Source: Siphonobacter sp047605205 (GTDB taxonomy: Bacteria > Bacteroidota > Bacteroidia > Cytophagales > Spirosomataceae). Taken from it: a DNA stretch of 58,174 nt. Shown in pieces: positions 36,781-46,279 of the stretch (its first letter is position 1; each line of letters opens with the position of its first letter). Position numbers and translations under genes: made by a program. Below the pieces are notes generated by a model, which worked only from the letters and a program-made list of their open reading frames with translations, was not told where the DNA came from and did no database searches. The stretch covers positions 1-58,174 of the forward strand of contig JASGGE010000007.1 of assembly GCA_047605205.1 (NCBI GenBank). Reading direction: 5' to 3'.

Positions 36781-38274
36781 TTATTCTTCCCAACCAAACG
36801 AACGTCGCACGGCTTTTCGCCAGCTGCGGTACATTGCATTTCGCCTGGCTTTTGGCATTTGGGGCATCCAGGTTCGATCAATGCCCCAGTTCTGGCGTAG
36901 GTCGTCCAGATCTTTCCAATAGCCTACGGCTAGTCCAGCCGCATATGCTGCTCCCAAAGCCGTAGTTTCAATCATTTCTGGTCTTACTACAGGTACGTTG
37001 AGTAAATCTGATTGGAACTGCATCAGCAGTTCATTAACCGTCATTCCGCCATCCACCCGTAGCTCTGACAAGCGTAAGCCAGCATCTTTCTCCATAGCCT
37101 CGAGCACTTCAAGTGTTTGAAAAGCAGTTGCCTCCAAAGCAGCCCTGCCCAAATGTCCTTTCGTTACAAAGCGGGTTAATCCGGCAATAATGCCTCGGGC
37201 GTCTGTCCGCCAGTAAGGTGCATATAAGCCAGAAAAAGCGGGCACAAAATAACAGCCTCCGTTATTTTCAACAGTTTGGGCCAGGGTTTCAATATCTGAG
37301 CTTTTTTCAATCAGCCCCAGATTATCACGTAACCACTGCACCAGAGCTCCCGCAATGGCAACGGAGCCTTCCAAAGCGTAATGCACGGGCTGATTTCCCA
37401 GCTGATAAGCTACAGTAGTAACCAGGCCGTGGGTAGACTGAGTAATAGACGTACCCGTATTAAGTAGCATAAAACAGCCCGTGCCATAGGTATTCTTAGC
37501 GTCCCCCGCCCGAAAACAGGTTTGTCCCACCAAAGCAGCCTGCTGATCTCCCAGAATACCTGCAATGGGTACGCCTTCAAGCACGCCTGTTGCAATACCA
37601 TAACATTCGGAAGAAGAGCGGATTTCAGGTAAAATCTGTTCTGGAATTCCAAAAGCTTCCAGTAAGTGTTCATCCCACTGAAGGGTATGCAGGTTCATGA
37701 GTTGGGTACGGCTGGCATTCGTCACATCAGTAAGGTGCTGGCCACCATGCGGCCCTCCGGTCAGTTGCCAGAGGATATAGGTATCCATAGTACCAAACAG
37801 CACTTCACCTTTTAATGCGTCTTTTTCAAGGGTAGCAATATTCTTAAGTAACCATTTGATTTTCAGGCTACTGAAATACGTTGCCAGCGGAAGGCCTGTT
37901 TTTTCCCGGAATCGGTCACCCCCACCTTCCTCGGCAGCAAGTTCGGCAACCATCGCAGTGGTACGGGTATCTTGCCAAACCAGTGCATTATAGTAGGGTT
38001 TTCCCGTATAACGATTCCAGACTACTGTCGTTTCTCGCTGATTCGTAATGCCTACAGCTGCTAACTCCTTTGCGGTAAGCTGAGCTTTCACCAGAGCCTG
38101 CTCAATTACTTCCTGAGTATTGCTCCAGATTTCATCGGGATTATGTTCTACCCAGCCAGGTTGCGGATAATATTGCGTGTGTTCTTTTTGAGCGACCGAA
38201 ATAATCTGCCCCTTTTTATCGAAAATAATGAATCGGGTACTTGTTGTACCCTGATCAAGCGAGCCAATGTACAT
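36781..38274 (-). CDS. glpK: Glycerol kinase
   Basis: Phosphorylates glycerol to sn-glycerol 3-phosphate. The 497-residue FGGY-type kinase begins YIGSLDQGTTSTRFIIFD and carries NQRETTVVWNR, TGLPLATYFSSLK, ILGDQQAALVGQ and the C-terminal GGMTVNELLMQFQSDLL. It is 12 bp downstream of glpF and co-transcribed with it, so the pair takes up and traps glycerol. A glpD gene is not in the window. Confidence 0.96.
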   Translation of the reverse strand: MYIGSLDQGTTSTRFIIFDKKGQIISVAQKEHTQYYPQPGWVEHNPDEIWSNTQEVIEQALVKAQLTAKELAAVGITNQRETTVVWNRYTGKPYYNALVWQDTRTTAMVAELAAEEGGGDRFREKTGLPLATYFSSLKIKWLLKNIATLEKDALKGEVLFGTMDTYILWQLTGGPHGGQHLTDVTNASRTQLMNLHTLQWDEHLLEAFGIPEQILPEIRSSSECYGIATGVLEGVPIAGILGDQQAALVGQTCFRAGDAKNTYGTGCFMLLNTGTSITQSTHGLVTTVAYQLGNQPVHYALEGSVAIAGALVQWLRDNLGLIEKSSDIETLAQTVENNGGCYFVPAFSGLYAPYWRTDARGIIAGLTRFVTKGHLGRAALEATAFQTLEVLEAMEKDAGLRLSELRVDGGMTVNELLMQFQSDLLNVPVVRPEMIETTALGAAYAAGLAVGYWKDLDDLRQNWGIDRTWMPQMPKARRNAMYRSWRKAVRRSFGWEE

Positions 38275-38286
38275 GCGTTCAAGAGG

Positions 38287-39003
38287 TTAATGAAACCAGC
38301 TAAATAATGCTCCCCCTGCTACCCCTCCTACTAAAGAAGCCACCACGGGAATCCAGGCATAACCCCAGTCTGACGAACCTTTCCCGGGAATCGGTAACAG
38401 AGCATGAGCAATACGAGGGGCCAGATCCCGGGCTGGGCTCATGGCATACCCAGTGGTTCCACCCAAGGATAAACCAATACTCCATACCAGTAGCCCCACC
38501 AGATACGGCCCGAAGCCAACGGCTAACTCTCCTACACCCGAAATAGAGCTTACTCCCAGAATCAGTATGGCAGTAGCCATAAACTCGGAAATAAAGTTGC
38601 CCGTTTGGCTGCGTACGGCGGGGCCCGTAGCGAAAATCGCCAGTTTAACATCAGGATCTTTCGTTTCAGCCCAGTGCGGCAGATAATGCAACCATACGAG
38701 GACAGCCCCTAAAAAAGCCCCGATCATCTGGGCAGCCCAATAGGAAAATACGTTAGAATAATCACCGGAAGAAACTGCAAAGGCCAGTGTAACCGCCGGA
38801 TTCAGGTGAGCATCCGAACTACCAAAAGCTTTGGCAACAAAGATGCCTATCATTACGGCAAAGCCCCAACCGGCGGTAATCACAATCCAGCCGGATTTTT
38901 CTCCTTTGGAATGCGTTAAACAAACGTTGGCAACCACGCCATCTCCCAACAAAATAAGGACGAGCGTGCCTACTAATTCACCCCAGAATGGAGATACCTG
39001 CAT
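38287..39003 (-). CDS. glpF: Glycerol facilitator-type aquaporin (MIP family) with a variant second NPA motif
   Basis: Six-helix channel for glycerol. ATG 39003 (MQVSPFWGELVG) is preferred to an upstream TTG. The first signature is intact (AHLNPAVTLAFA). The second reads AMSPARDLAPR: the Asn of NPA is Ser, encoded AGC, one base from AAC. GlpF-type Asp after the second motif (ARD) marks it as a glyceroporin. First gene of the glpFK operon. Confidence 0.92.
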   Translation of the reverse strand: MQVSPFWGELVGTLVLILLGDGVVANVCLTHSKGEKSGWIVITAGWGFAVMIGIFVAKAFGSSDAHLNPAVTLAFAVSSGDYSNVFSYWAAQMIGAFLGAVLVWLHYLPHWAETKDPDVKLAIFATGPAVRSQTGNFISEFMATAILILGVSSISGVGELAVGFGPYLVGLLVWSIGLSLGGTTGYAMSPARDLAPRIAHALLPIPGKGSSDWGYAWIPVVASLVGGVAGGALFSWFH

Positions 39004-39070
39004 AATCAATTATGTTTATAAAACTGTTTTATCTGGTTATTTTTTTGTACAAAGAAAAGAAATTGATAAG

Positions 39071-40030
39071 ATGCAGCAAGTATTATCTCAAAATGGCTAT
39101 TCTTATTTTTCAATTTTGAAGGAACGACTTAACCTCTCTCTCGTGAAACTTCTCTTAACAAGTATTCTGTCCCTGATTGGAATACAGGGTTTTGCCCAGC
39201 AGCAACTGGCTTTATATGATGGCCCCATTCCTAATTCCAGGCCCAATACGGTTCAGGAAACGGTGAAAGACGGGCAGATCGTTGCTAAAGTTACCCAACC
39301 TACCTTAACCGTTTTTCTACCCCCTAAAGAAAAGGCCACCGGAACGGCCGTTATTATTTGCCCAGGTGGTGGCTATGGTGTACTGGTGATGAAAAGAGAG
39401 GGAACCGCAATTGCCGAAGCATTTGTAAGGCTGGGCATTGCTGCCTTTGTGTTGAAATATCGGCTGCCTAGCTCTGAAACCATGCCGGAGCCTGCCATGG
39501 GGCCCTTGCAGGATGCCCAACGGGCTATTCAGCTCGTGCGTCAACGAGCAGCAGAGTGGCAGATTAATCCTCAGAAAATTGGCATCATGGGCTTTTCAGC
39601 AGGAGGTCATTTAGCTTCTACTGCCGGAACGCACTTTACTCAAATTACCATTAACAATCCCAGCCAGACCAGTCTACGCCCCGATTTCATGATTCTAGTA
39701 TACCCGGTAATCAGTTTTCAGGCAGGATTGGGTCACAGTGGAAGTCGGAACAATCTTTTGGGAACTCATACCGAATTAATTAACCAGTATTCCAACCAGT
39801 TGCACGTAACAGAAAATACCCCGCCAGCCTTTCTGACCCACGGACGAGATGATACAGTAGTGCCTGTTGGGAATAGTCTGGTATTTTACCAGGCTTTACT
39901 ACAAAATCAGGTACCTGCCGAACTACATCTATATACCAAAGGCCAGCATGGGTATCCGCAAACGCCTTCCTTTGAAGAATGGTTTGGGCGTTGCCAATAC
40001 TGGCTTAAGGAAATGAATTTTACGAATTAA
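39071..40030 (+). CDS. Secreted alpha/beta hydrolase (BD-FAE/xylanase-esterase type)
   Basis: Extracellular esterase-like protein. The oxyanion segment is ICPGGGYGVLV, the nucleophile motif is GFSAGG with the Ser, the acid is in HGRDDTVVP and the His in KGQHGYPQ. This layout matches acetyl-xylan or feruloyl-type esterases of polysaccharide degradation. Start ATG 39071 gives an unusually long basic lead; GTG 39143 would give a textbook signal peptide (KLLLTSILSLIGIQGFAQ) and may be the true start. It lies next to an eroded sialate O-acetylesterase scrap. Confidence 0.85.
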   Translation: MQQVLSQNGYSYFSILKERLNLSLVKLLLTSILSLIGIQGFAQQQLALYDGPIPNSRPNTVQETVKDGQIVAKVTQPTLTVFLPPKEKATGTAVIICPGGGYGVLVMKREGTAIAEAFVRLGIAAFVLKYRLPSSETMPEPAMGPLQDAQRAIQLVRQRAAEWQINPQKIGIMGFSAGGHLASTAGTHFTQITINNPSQTSLRPDFMILVYPVISFQAGLGHSGSRNNLLGTHTELINQYSNQLHVTENTPPAFLTHGRDDTVVPVGNSLVFYQALLQNQVPAELHLYTKGQHGYPQTPSFEEWFGRCQYWLKEMNFTN

Positions 40031-40167
40031 GAAACTCACTTCTTCTTTTACTACCCTCACTCAAAAAGCTTTTGCAAAGGTTTTCTTTTCCCATAGCTTC
40101 GGATCAATCCTGAAACGGGCCTTACGTTTGTCCAGGTTAGCATTCTTCGGTGTGATCCCGCCGGAGG

Positions 40168-40287
40168 TTAATAAACCACTTTGTCTTCGCCGGCAATTTC
40201 AAACCCTTTGAGCTAGCCGCATTTATCTTTTACCGGTAAGCCTTTTTCAATATTAGTAAACGAAATAATGTCCGGAACGACTCTCAA
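40168..40287 (-). pseudogene. Scrap of a sialate O-acetylesterase-like gene
   Basis: In the 40031-40335 gap a minus-strand frame encodes ISFTNIEKGLPVKDK, then CG-stop-LKGFEIAGEDKVVY. That is the conserved late region (FTNxGKGLxxKDKYGYLKGFEIAG) of SGNH-type sialate O-acetylesterases, with the second Tyr of YGY replaced by TAG and TAA at 40168. Further along, a shifted frame stays open to TGA at 40071 (GGITPKNANLDKRKARF) but is not recognised. A dead remnant. Confidence 0.6.
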
Positions 40288-40335
40288 TTAAAGAAGCATT
40301 TATTTTCAGGAACACGGTTAAATGCTCCCTGATTT

Positions 40336-41448
40336 TTATTCAATATCCCACCATGAACTGGTTGGGTACGGCTGACCAAGGACAATGGGCTGACCAATTT
40401 GGGGAGTTGCCAAGGGCACGTGTAATTCGGCCGCTTTCTTGACGATTCGCTGAATGGGTTCATTCCAGGGGTGCAAAGCCAGCGTAAATTTACCCCAGTG
40501 AACGGGCATTAAGGTTTTAGCCCGAAGGTCAATGGCCGCCTGTGCGGTTTCTTCCGGCATCATATGGATCAGGTTCCACATTGCATTGTATTGCCCGCAT
40601 TCGAGTAAAGCCATATCAAAAGGTCCATACTGAGCACCAATTTCTTTAAAATGGGGCCCGTAGCCTGAATCACCACCCAGAAAAAGGGTATGCTCAGGGG
40701 TACGTAGTACATAAGAATTCCAGACGGTTTTCCCGCGAATCAGTCCACGCCCCGAAAAATGGCGGCCGGGTGTAGCAATCAATTCCATTCCCGGAACGAT
40801 CTGGCCCTTATCACCCCAGTTGTATTCGGTAATGGTTTCTGATTTTACGCCCCAGCGTTCTAAATCTTCGCCTACCCCCAACGCTGCGTGAAAATGCCTG
40901 GTTTTCGGAATTAGTTTTAGAATGGAATCATAGTCCAGGTGATCGTAATGATCGTGTGTAATAATGACGGCGTCTAATTCCGGAAAATCATCGATTGAAT
41001 AGCCCTCAGTACCGGGATAACGCTTCGTGCCAATGAACTGAAAAGGTGACGTTCGTTCACTAAAAACTGGGTCAATGAGCAGGTTTTTACCATTTATCCG
41101 AATGAAATAAGAAGAATGCCCAAACCAGACCATCATGGGCTCATTCCCGGTCAAGTGTTTTAAATCCGTTTTAACGACTGGTAAAAGATGAGAAGGCTCC
41201 CGATTAGGTACCGGATTGAAATAGGCCCGCAGTAATTTCCACCAGGAAGCTTCCGGACTCATCATGGGCGTTTCAATTGGGTATTTAAAACTACCCTTCT
41301 CATAATTAGAGGCCCGTTCAATGCGTTGAAGACGAGCTCCCGAAGGAGTTTTACCAAAAGGAGGCAAATGCATTATGCCCAACGTAACCAAGGCGGCTAC
41401 CAATAAGCTTATCAAAATTATACTCATTGTTTTTTTAATGATTCGCAT
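40336..41448 (-). CDS. MBL-fold metallo-hydrolase (NAPE-PLD/UlaG-like), membrane-anchored
   Basis: 370 residues from ATG 41448; an N-terminal TM helix (about 9-28) anchors it. The metallo-beta-lactamase motif THDHYDHLD supplies the metal ligands, with further His in TPGRHFSGRG and PVHWGKF and Asp in GGDSGYGPHF. Overall layout (MVWFGHSSYFIRINGKNLLI) follows the N-acyl-phosphatidylethanolamine phospholipase D-like group; the substrate in bacteria is uncertain. It is 28 bp downstream of the SBF symporter gene. Confidence 0.85.
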   Translation of the reverse strand: MRIIKKTMSIILISLLVAALVTLGIMHLPPFGKTPSGARLQRIERASNYEKGSFKYPIETPMMSPEASWWKLLRAYFNPVPNREPSHLLPVVKTDLKHLTGNEPMMVWFGHSSYFIRINGKNLLIDPVFSERTSPFQFIGTKRYPGTEGYSIDDFPELDAVIITHDHYDHLDYDSILKLIPKTRHFHAALGVGEDLERWGVKSETITEYNWGDKGQIVPGMELIATPGRHFSGRGLIRGKTVWNSYVLRTPEHTLFLGGDSGYGPHFKEIGAQYGPFDMALLECGQYNAMWNLIHMMPEETAQAAIDLRAKTLMPVHWGKFTLALHPWNEPIQRIVKKAAELHVPLATPQIGQPIVLGQPYPTSSWWDIE

Positions 41449-41476
41449 GGGAGGTAACAGATTTAACCAGGCATAT

Positions 41477-42460
41477 TCACTTTTTAGCCATTCGCTGAGC
41501 CAGAATACTAGCCACAATTAATTGTATGGCATGATATAACATGAGCGGCAATAACAGTATACCTAAGGCAGGACTATTGGCAAATAATACCTTCGACATT
41601 ACCGTACCGTGAACTAGCGACTTCTTCGACCCGCAGAAAACAGCCGTAATGCGATCTTCCCGGTTAAATTTCAGAGCATTGCACACCAGGGTAATCAGGC
41701 CATAAACCACAAAAAACAATCCCAGCATCCCTACTGCCAGCATTAGCAAATCGCCCCAGCCTAAATTGCTAAACAAATGCTGGTCAAATGACTCACAAAA
41801 AGCGGTATAAACAATAATAAGGATGGTAGTTTGGTCAAAGTAGCGTAAAAACTTCTTCTGCTTTTCTGCCCAGGCTCCCCAATAGCGATTTAAGGCTATC
41901 CCAATGATAACCGGAACCAATACTTGTAAAGTAAGTTTTTCCAAAATATTACCCAGATTCGCTCCGCCGCTCTCTGCACTGGTATTCACAACCTGCATCC
42001 AGAGCGGTGTGACAAACACCCCAATACTACTGGAAATGCTGGCATTGAAAATAGCCGCCGGAATATTCCCCTCAGCAATGGAAATCATCACGACCGAAGA
42101 CGAAACGGTGGAAGGCAGGCTAGCCAGAAAAAATATACTCACCCAAATTATCTGACTATCAGTCGTTTCAAAAATGGATTTAAGGAGCAGAATCAATAAC
42201 GGGAACAGAATAAATGTACTGACCTGTACCACCACGTGTAAGTACCAATTGCTTAAACCGGCCTTGAGTTTTTCTTTGCTAAGACGAAGGCCGTAGAAAA
42301 AGAAGATAAGTGATACCCCATAATTAGCCAGGCTAGATAATGAAAATGGCCCTTCACCCAAGCCTCCTTCCGGCCAGACATAAGCCAAACCAATCATTCC
42401 TAATAAAGCTAGTATAAAACCGTCTAAGCCAACTCGGCCAAGTAAGGAGAATAGTCGCAT
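41477..42460 (-). CDS. Bile acid:sodium symporter-like (SBF/YfeH) transporter
   Basis: 327 residues from ATG 42460 (MRLFSLLGRVGLDGF), with about ten TM helices. Family marks are YGVSLIFFFYGLRLS, LASLPSTVSSSVVMI and FCGSKKSLVHGTVMSK. SBF-like proteins carry organic anions with sodium; the substrate here is unknown. It ends in TGA and probably forms an operon with the following MBL-fold gene. The frame extends 32 codons upstream with Cys-rich, unlikely sequence. Confidence 0.85.
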   Translation of the reverse strand: MRLFSLLGRVGLDGFILALLGMIGLAYVWPEGGLGEGPFSLSSLANYGVSLIFFFYGLRLSKEKLKAGLSNWYLHVVVQVSTFILFPLLILLLKSIFETTDSQIIWVSIFFLASLPSTVSSSVVMISIAEGNIPAAIFNASISSSIGVFVTPLWMQVVNTSAESGGANLGNILEKLTLQVLVPVIIGIALNRYWGAWAEKQKKFLRYFDQTTILIIVYTAFCESFDQHLFSNLGWGDLLMLAVGMLGLFFVVYGLITLVCNALKFNREDRITAVFCGSKKSLVHGTVMSKVLFANSPALGILLLPLMLYHAIQLIVASILAQRMAKK

Positions 42461-42732
42461 ACACTGAAAAAAGACATACGGTTTAAATAAGGCAGACGGC
42501 ATCACTATAGTTCCGAATACACAAAAAGGACACCAGCAGATGCCCTTTTTTATCATATCCCATTCATAATCAGTACTTTATTTCCAGAAACTATTTATTC
42601 ATAACAACTAAGTCACAACCTTTCACAAAGGTTTATTTGTTGATGGTTGTTAAGTGATCATATATTCTGACCCAAAGAAGCCTCGGCCACTCTAAACCCA
42701 AATTCCCATATTCAAAACTGAAAGCAGAAAAC

Positions 42733-44844
42733 TTATTCCATTTCAGTTAATAAGCCACGACGGCGAAGCAATGGTTTACTATCGGGTTCGGCACCGCGGA
42801 ATTTGCGGTATAAACTCATCGGCTCTTCTGTACCCCCACGTTCAAGTACGTTCGTCCGGAACGATTGGGCCGATTTCTGATCAAACAGTCCTTTTTGTTT
42901 GAATACTTCGAAAGCATCGGCATCCAGCACAGCTGACCAGATATAACTATAATAACCCGCTGAATACCCCCCGGCGAAAATATGCTGGAAATACGTACTC
43001 CGATAACGGGGTGGAATCTGCTCGATAAGACCAATTTGATCCATGGCTTTTTTCTCGAAAGCGAGTATATCCGTGGGCGTCTGCCCCGGAGCCAGGGTAT
43101 GGTAAGCCATATCCAACAGCGAAGCTGCCAAATATTCTGTTGTGGCAAAGCCCTGATTGAATAAGCTGCTTTTTTTTAGTTTTTCAACCAGATCCACTGG
43201 AATGACCTCACCCGTTTGATAATGCTTTGCATATAATTTCAACATTTCGGGTTCCGTTGCCCAATTTTCCATGATCTGAGAGGGCAACTCCACAAAATCC
43301 CGTGGGACGGACGTTCCCGATAAGCTTCCGTAGTGTACGTTAGAAAGCAAGCCGTGCAAAGCATGCCCGAATTCATGGAAAAATGTGGTGGTTTCTTCGA
43401 TGGTTAACAGGGCTGAGGCATTCCCTGCTGGACGCGAGAAATTACAGACAATTGACACCACCGGGGCAATCGCTTTCCCCTCTTTTACTTCCTGCTGGCG
43501 GTAACTCGTCATCCAGGCTCCGCCTCGCTTGCTAGCTCGGGAAAAGAAATCCATATACATAATGCCAATGTGTTTTCCATTGGCTTCTTTTACCTCATAG
43601 GCAAGGGCATCTGGGTGGTATACCGGCACATCAGGCCGAAGGGTAAAGGTAATACCGTACAGTTTTTTACATAAGGTAAAAATACCCTGTCGCACATTAT
43701 CCAGTGAGAAGTACGGACGGAGTTGTTCTTCATCCAGATCATACTTCTGTTTGCGTAATTTCTCGGCATAATATCGCCAGTCCCAACCGGCGAGTGTTTC
43801 CTTTTTACCCTCTTTGTCCATCAAAGCCTGTAGTTCAGCGGCCTCCCGTTTGGTTACGGGCACCGTTGCTGACCAAAGCTGCTGAAGGAGTTCGTTGACC
43901 TTAGCAGGCGTTTTGGCCATACTTTCTTCCAGGATATAAGCCGCATGATTTTCATAACCAAGCAATTTTGCCCGCTCAGCTCGCAAAGCCACTAATTTGG
44001 CCAGAGTCACTTTGTTATCGTGGTTATCGTCATGATTGGCCCGCTCAATGTAGGCATTGAATAACTGCTGACGAAGAGCCCGATTATCTGCGTATTGCAG
44101 GAAAGGCATAATGCTGGCATTCTGGAGCGTAAACACCCACTTGCCTTCCAGGTTACGCTTTTTAGCCTCTTCGGTAGCGGCAGCCACTAAAGAAGCAGGC
44201 AAACCATTCAAATCAGCCTGCTTATCAATCACCAAGGTATAGGCGTTATTTTCAGCCAGCAGGTTTTGCCCATACTGTAGCGTTAGTACGGATTGTTCCT
44301 GGTTAATCTGCCGCAGGCGTTCCTGCTTGTCAGCGGGTAAGCCGGCTCCGTTACGAACAAACCCTTTGTAGGTTTTTTCCAGTAACATCAGCTGCTCAGG
44401 CGTTAACTTAAGAGCATTCCGCTGGTCATAAATGGTTTTAACGCGTTTGAATAATTCCGGGTTCAACTGAATATCATCTCGATGTTTCGAAAGCTTGGGA
44501 GCCAGTTCTTTTGCAATTTGCTGAAGCTCATCGTTCGTATTAGCTGAATTGAGATTATAGAAAACGGTACTAACCCTTGAGAGCAAATCGCCACTATGAT
44601 CCATGAAAACGATGGTATTCTCAAAAGTAGGTACATCCCGACGCATCAGCATGGCTTTTATTTGAGCGGCCTGCTGCTTCATGCCTTCTTCAAAAGCTGG
44701 TTCAAAGTGAGCTGGCTTGATCTTGTCAAACGGCGGAACCTCAAAGGGTGTCTGGTAAGTCGTAAAAAATGGATTATCAGTGGCCGGGCTGGATTGGCCA
44801 AACGTTAAAGTAGCTGTAATCATTAGCAGAAACAGGAGTTTCAT
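42733..44844 (-). CDS. dcp: Secreted M3 family metallopeptidase (dipeptidyl carboxypeptidase-like)
   Basis: Zinc peptidase that removes C-terminal dipeptides or digests oligopeptides. ATG 44844 gives a signal peptide (MKLLFLLMITATLTFGQ). The 703-residue helical protein has the zinc motif HEFGH at 490-494 (FFHEFGHALHGLLS) and the downstream M3 segment GTSVPRDFVELPSQIMENW, which provides the third ligand Glu. The ending (YSYIWSAVLDADAF) fits the Dcp/OpdA group; presence of a signal peptide favours Dcp over cytosolic OpdA. Confidence 0.92.
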   Translation of the reverse strand: MKLLFLLMITATLTFGQSSPATDNPFFTTYQTPFEVPPFDKIKPAHFEPAFEEGMKQQAAQIKAMLMRRDVPTFENTIVFMDHSGDLLSRVSTVFYNLNSANTNDELQQIAKELAPKLSKHRDDIQLNPELFKRVKTIYDQRNALKLTPEQLMLLEKTYKGFVRNGAGLPADKQERLRQINQEQSVLTLQYGQNLLAENNAYTLVIDKQADLNGLPASLVAAATEEAKKRNLEGKWVFTLQNASIMPFLQYADNRALRQQLFNAYIERANHDDNHDNKVTLAKLVALRAERAKLLGYENHAAYILEESMAKTPAKVNELLQQLWSATVPVTKREAAELQALMDKEGKKETLAGWDWRYYAEKLRKQKYDLDEEQLRPYFSLDNVRQGIFTLCKKLYGITFTLRPDVPVYHPDALAYEVKEANGKHIGIMYMDFFSRASKRGGAWMTSYRQQEVKEGKAIAPVVSIVCNFSRPAGNASALLTIEETTTFFHEFGHALHGLLSNVHYGSLSGTSVPRDFVELPSQIMENWATEPEMLKLYAKHYQTGEVIPVDLVEKLKKSSLFNQGFATTEYLAASLLDMAYHTLAPGQTPTDILAFEKKAMDQIGLIEQIPPRYRSTYFQHIFAGGYSAGYYSYIWSAVLDADAFEVFKQKGLFDQKSAQSFRTNVLERGGTEEPMSLYRKFRGAEPDSKPLLRRRGLLTEME

Positions 44845-44931
44845 TTTAAATACGTTGATGCTAGAAAGAAGCAAATTACATTCCTGGCTGGAACAAATAC
44901 TAATGCCCTGGGTGCAATCTAAACTTTTAAC

Positions 44932-44974
44932 CCAACAAAAAAACCGCTGAAGGGCTTCAGCAGTTTTTTGTTGG
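44932..44974. terminator. Terminator downstream of the chitinase gene
   Basis: A long inverted repeat (CCAACAAAAAAACCGCTGAAG with CTTCAGCAGTTTTTTGTTGG) with a 2-3-nt loop lies just after the minus-strand chitinase stop. Confidence 0.75.
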
Positions 44975-44982
44975 CGAAAGTC

Positions 44983-46116
44983 TTATTCTAATCCTTTTAC
45001 CAGAGTATCAAGCAGAACCCGGTCAGGAGTATCCAGGAAATATTCCCAAAACATTACGCCCGCCATTTTATTCTTTTTAATGTATTCTGTTTTGAACTTT
45101 TCGGACTCGGCATCGGCATACGAGAAAAACGTTTTCTTTTCGGCATTCCAGAGGTAAGGTACTTTTGCCCCTTCATCCCAATAACGTACGTAGCCATTTT
45201 TGTTAATATACTTCTCTAACAACTCATTATAGCTAATGAACGAATGCTCTGCATTCGTTGTGGGCTGAAATAATCCATTATTTTCAGCGTTCACGTTGGT
45301 CCAGCCGCGGCCATAAAAGGGCACCCCTAACACAATTTTGCCAATGGGTACACCTGCTTTCACGTGGCCCATTACTGCATCTGCTGAGCTATTGCGGGAA
45401 TGATCGCTCGATTTAGACTGGTATAACGGACTGTGATGACCCGTTACTACGTCGTTACCGTGGTATAAATCATAGGTCATGATATTCACGTAATCCAGAT
45501 ACTGAGCCGCTTTCCCTAGTTCTGTATGGTTTACAAAAGCGGTATCGCCACCCGTTGCCGAGGTTAACAGAAAATGATTCGTCCTGGAGCGATTATCTTT
45601 CTTTCCCTGTTCATCCAGATTTTCACGTAAAGTCTTCAGTAACAGGGTATAATTTTGTTTATCTTCTTTCCGGAAGATATTACCTGCCCCGATCTGAGCC
45701 GGATATTCCCAGTCAATATCTACGCCGTCTAAATGGTGTTTATTAACCAATTCCAGACAGCTTTTGGCAAATTTCTGGCGTGCAGCCTCATTTACCGATA
45801 CATCGGAAAAGTACTTGCAACCACCCCAGCCACCAATCGAGATCAGAATTTTCAGGTCTTTATTAATCTTACGCAGGTCGTGAAGAGCTGCCAGCGTTTT
45901 GACATCGCCTTCGTTCAGCGGATCGAGTACTCCATCTTTATTCGGTACGGCAAAAGCGAAATTAATGTGGGTCATTTTAGTAACATCGGCTTCCAGGGCG
46001 GCTTTAGTCCACCCGCTACCCGTCACATAACCAATGATTACGTATTTTTTGCTTTGAGCGAAACTTCCAAGGCTCACAAAAGCCAATGATAAAGCTAGGA
46101 TAATTTGTTTTAGCAT
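44983..46116 (-). CDS. Secreted GH18 chitinase-like glycosidase
   Basis: Hydrolyses beta-1,4-GlcNAc polymers by substrate-assisted catalysis. ATG 46116 gives the signal peptide MLKQIILALSLAFVSLGSFAQ. The TIM-barrel protein (377 residues) carries SIGGW and the catalytic DGVDIDWEYP, with the acid Glu137, then YVNIMTYD and VPFYGRGW. It has no separate chitin-binding domain. It is transcribed alone. Confidence 0.93.
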   Translation of the reverse strand: MLKQIILALSLAFVSLGSFAQSKKYVIIGYVTGSGWTKAALEADVTKMTHINFAFAVPNKDGVLDPLNEGDVKTLAALHDLRKINKDLKILISIGGWGGCKYFSDVSVNEAARQKFAKSCLELVNKHHLDGVDIDWEYPAQIGAGNIFRKEDKQNYTLLLKTLRENLDEQGKKDNRSRTNHFLLTSATGGDTAFVNHTELGKAAQYLDYVNIMTYDLYHGNDVVTGHHSPLYQSKSSDHSRNSSADAVMGHVKAGVPIGKIVLGVPFYGRGWTNVNAENNGLFQPTTNAEHSFISYNELLEKYINKNGYVRYWDEGAKVPYLWNAEKKTFFSYADAESEKFKTEYIKKNKMAGVMFWEYFLDTPDRVLLDTLVKGLE

Positions 46117-46229
46117 GGGAATGGGGATGAATGTCAAATCGAAAATTAAAACTACAACATCCTTCAGCGGCACAGAAACAGAATTATTAATTTTTTTATT
46201 GCTTTAAAAGAGTAGCTCTCCCCAACAAA

Positions 46230-46259
46230 ACTCCCGGTCAGGTTAACCTGACCGGGAGT
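46230..46259. terminator. 30-bp perfect palindrome downstream of the DUF808 gene
   Basis: ACTCCCGGTCAGGTT and its exact complement abut without spacer; four T follow on the minus strand. Probable terminator of the DUF808 gene. Confidence 0.6.
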
Positions 46260-46279
46260 AATGATTATGAGTAGTGTTT

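Noticed and set aside
38831..39070. Extended N terminus of the secreted esterase
   Set aside because: It begins with TTG inside glpF on the opposite strand; a signal peptide is only near the start with ATG 39071 or GTG 39143.
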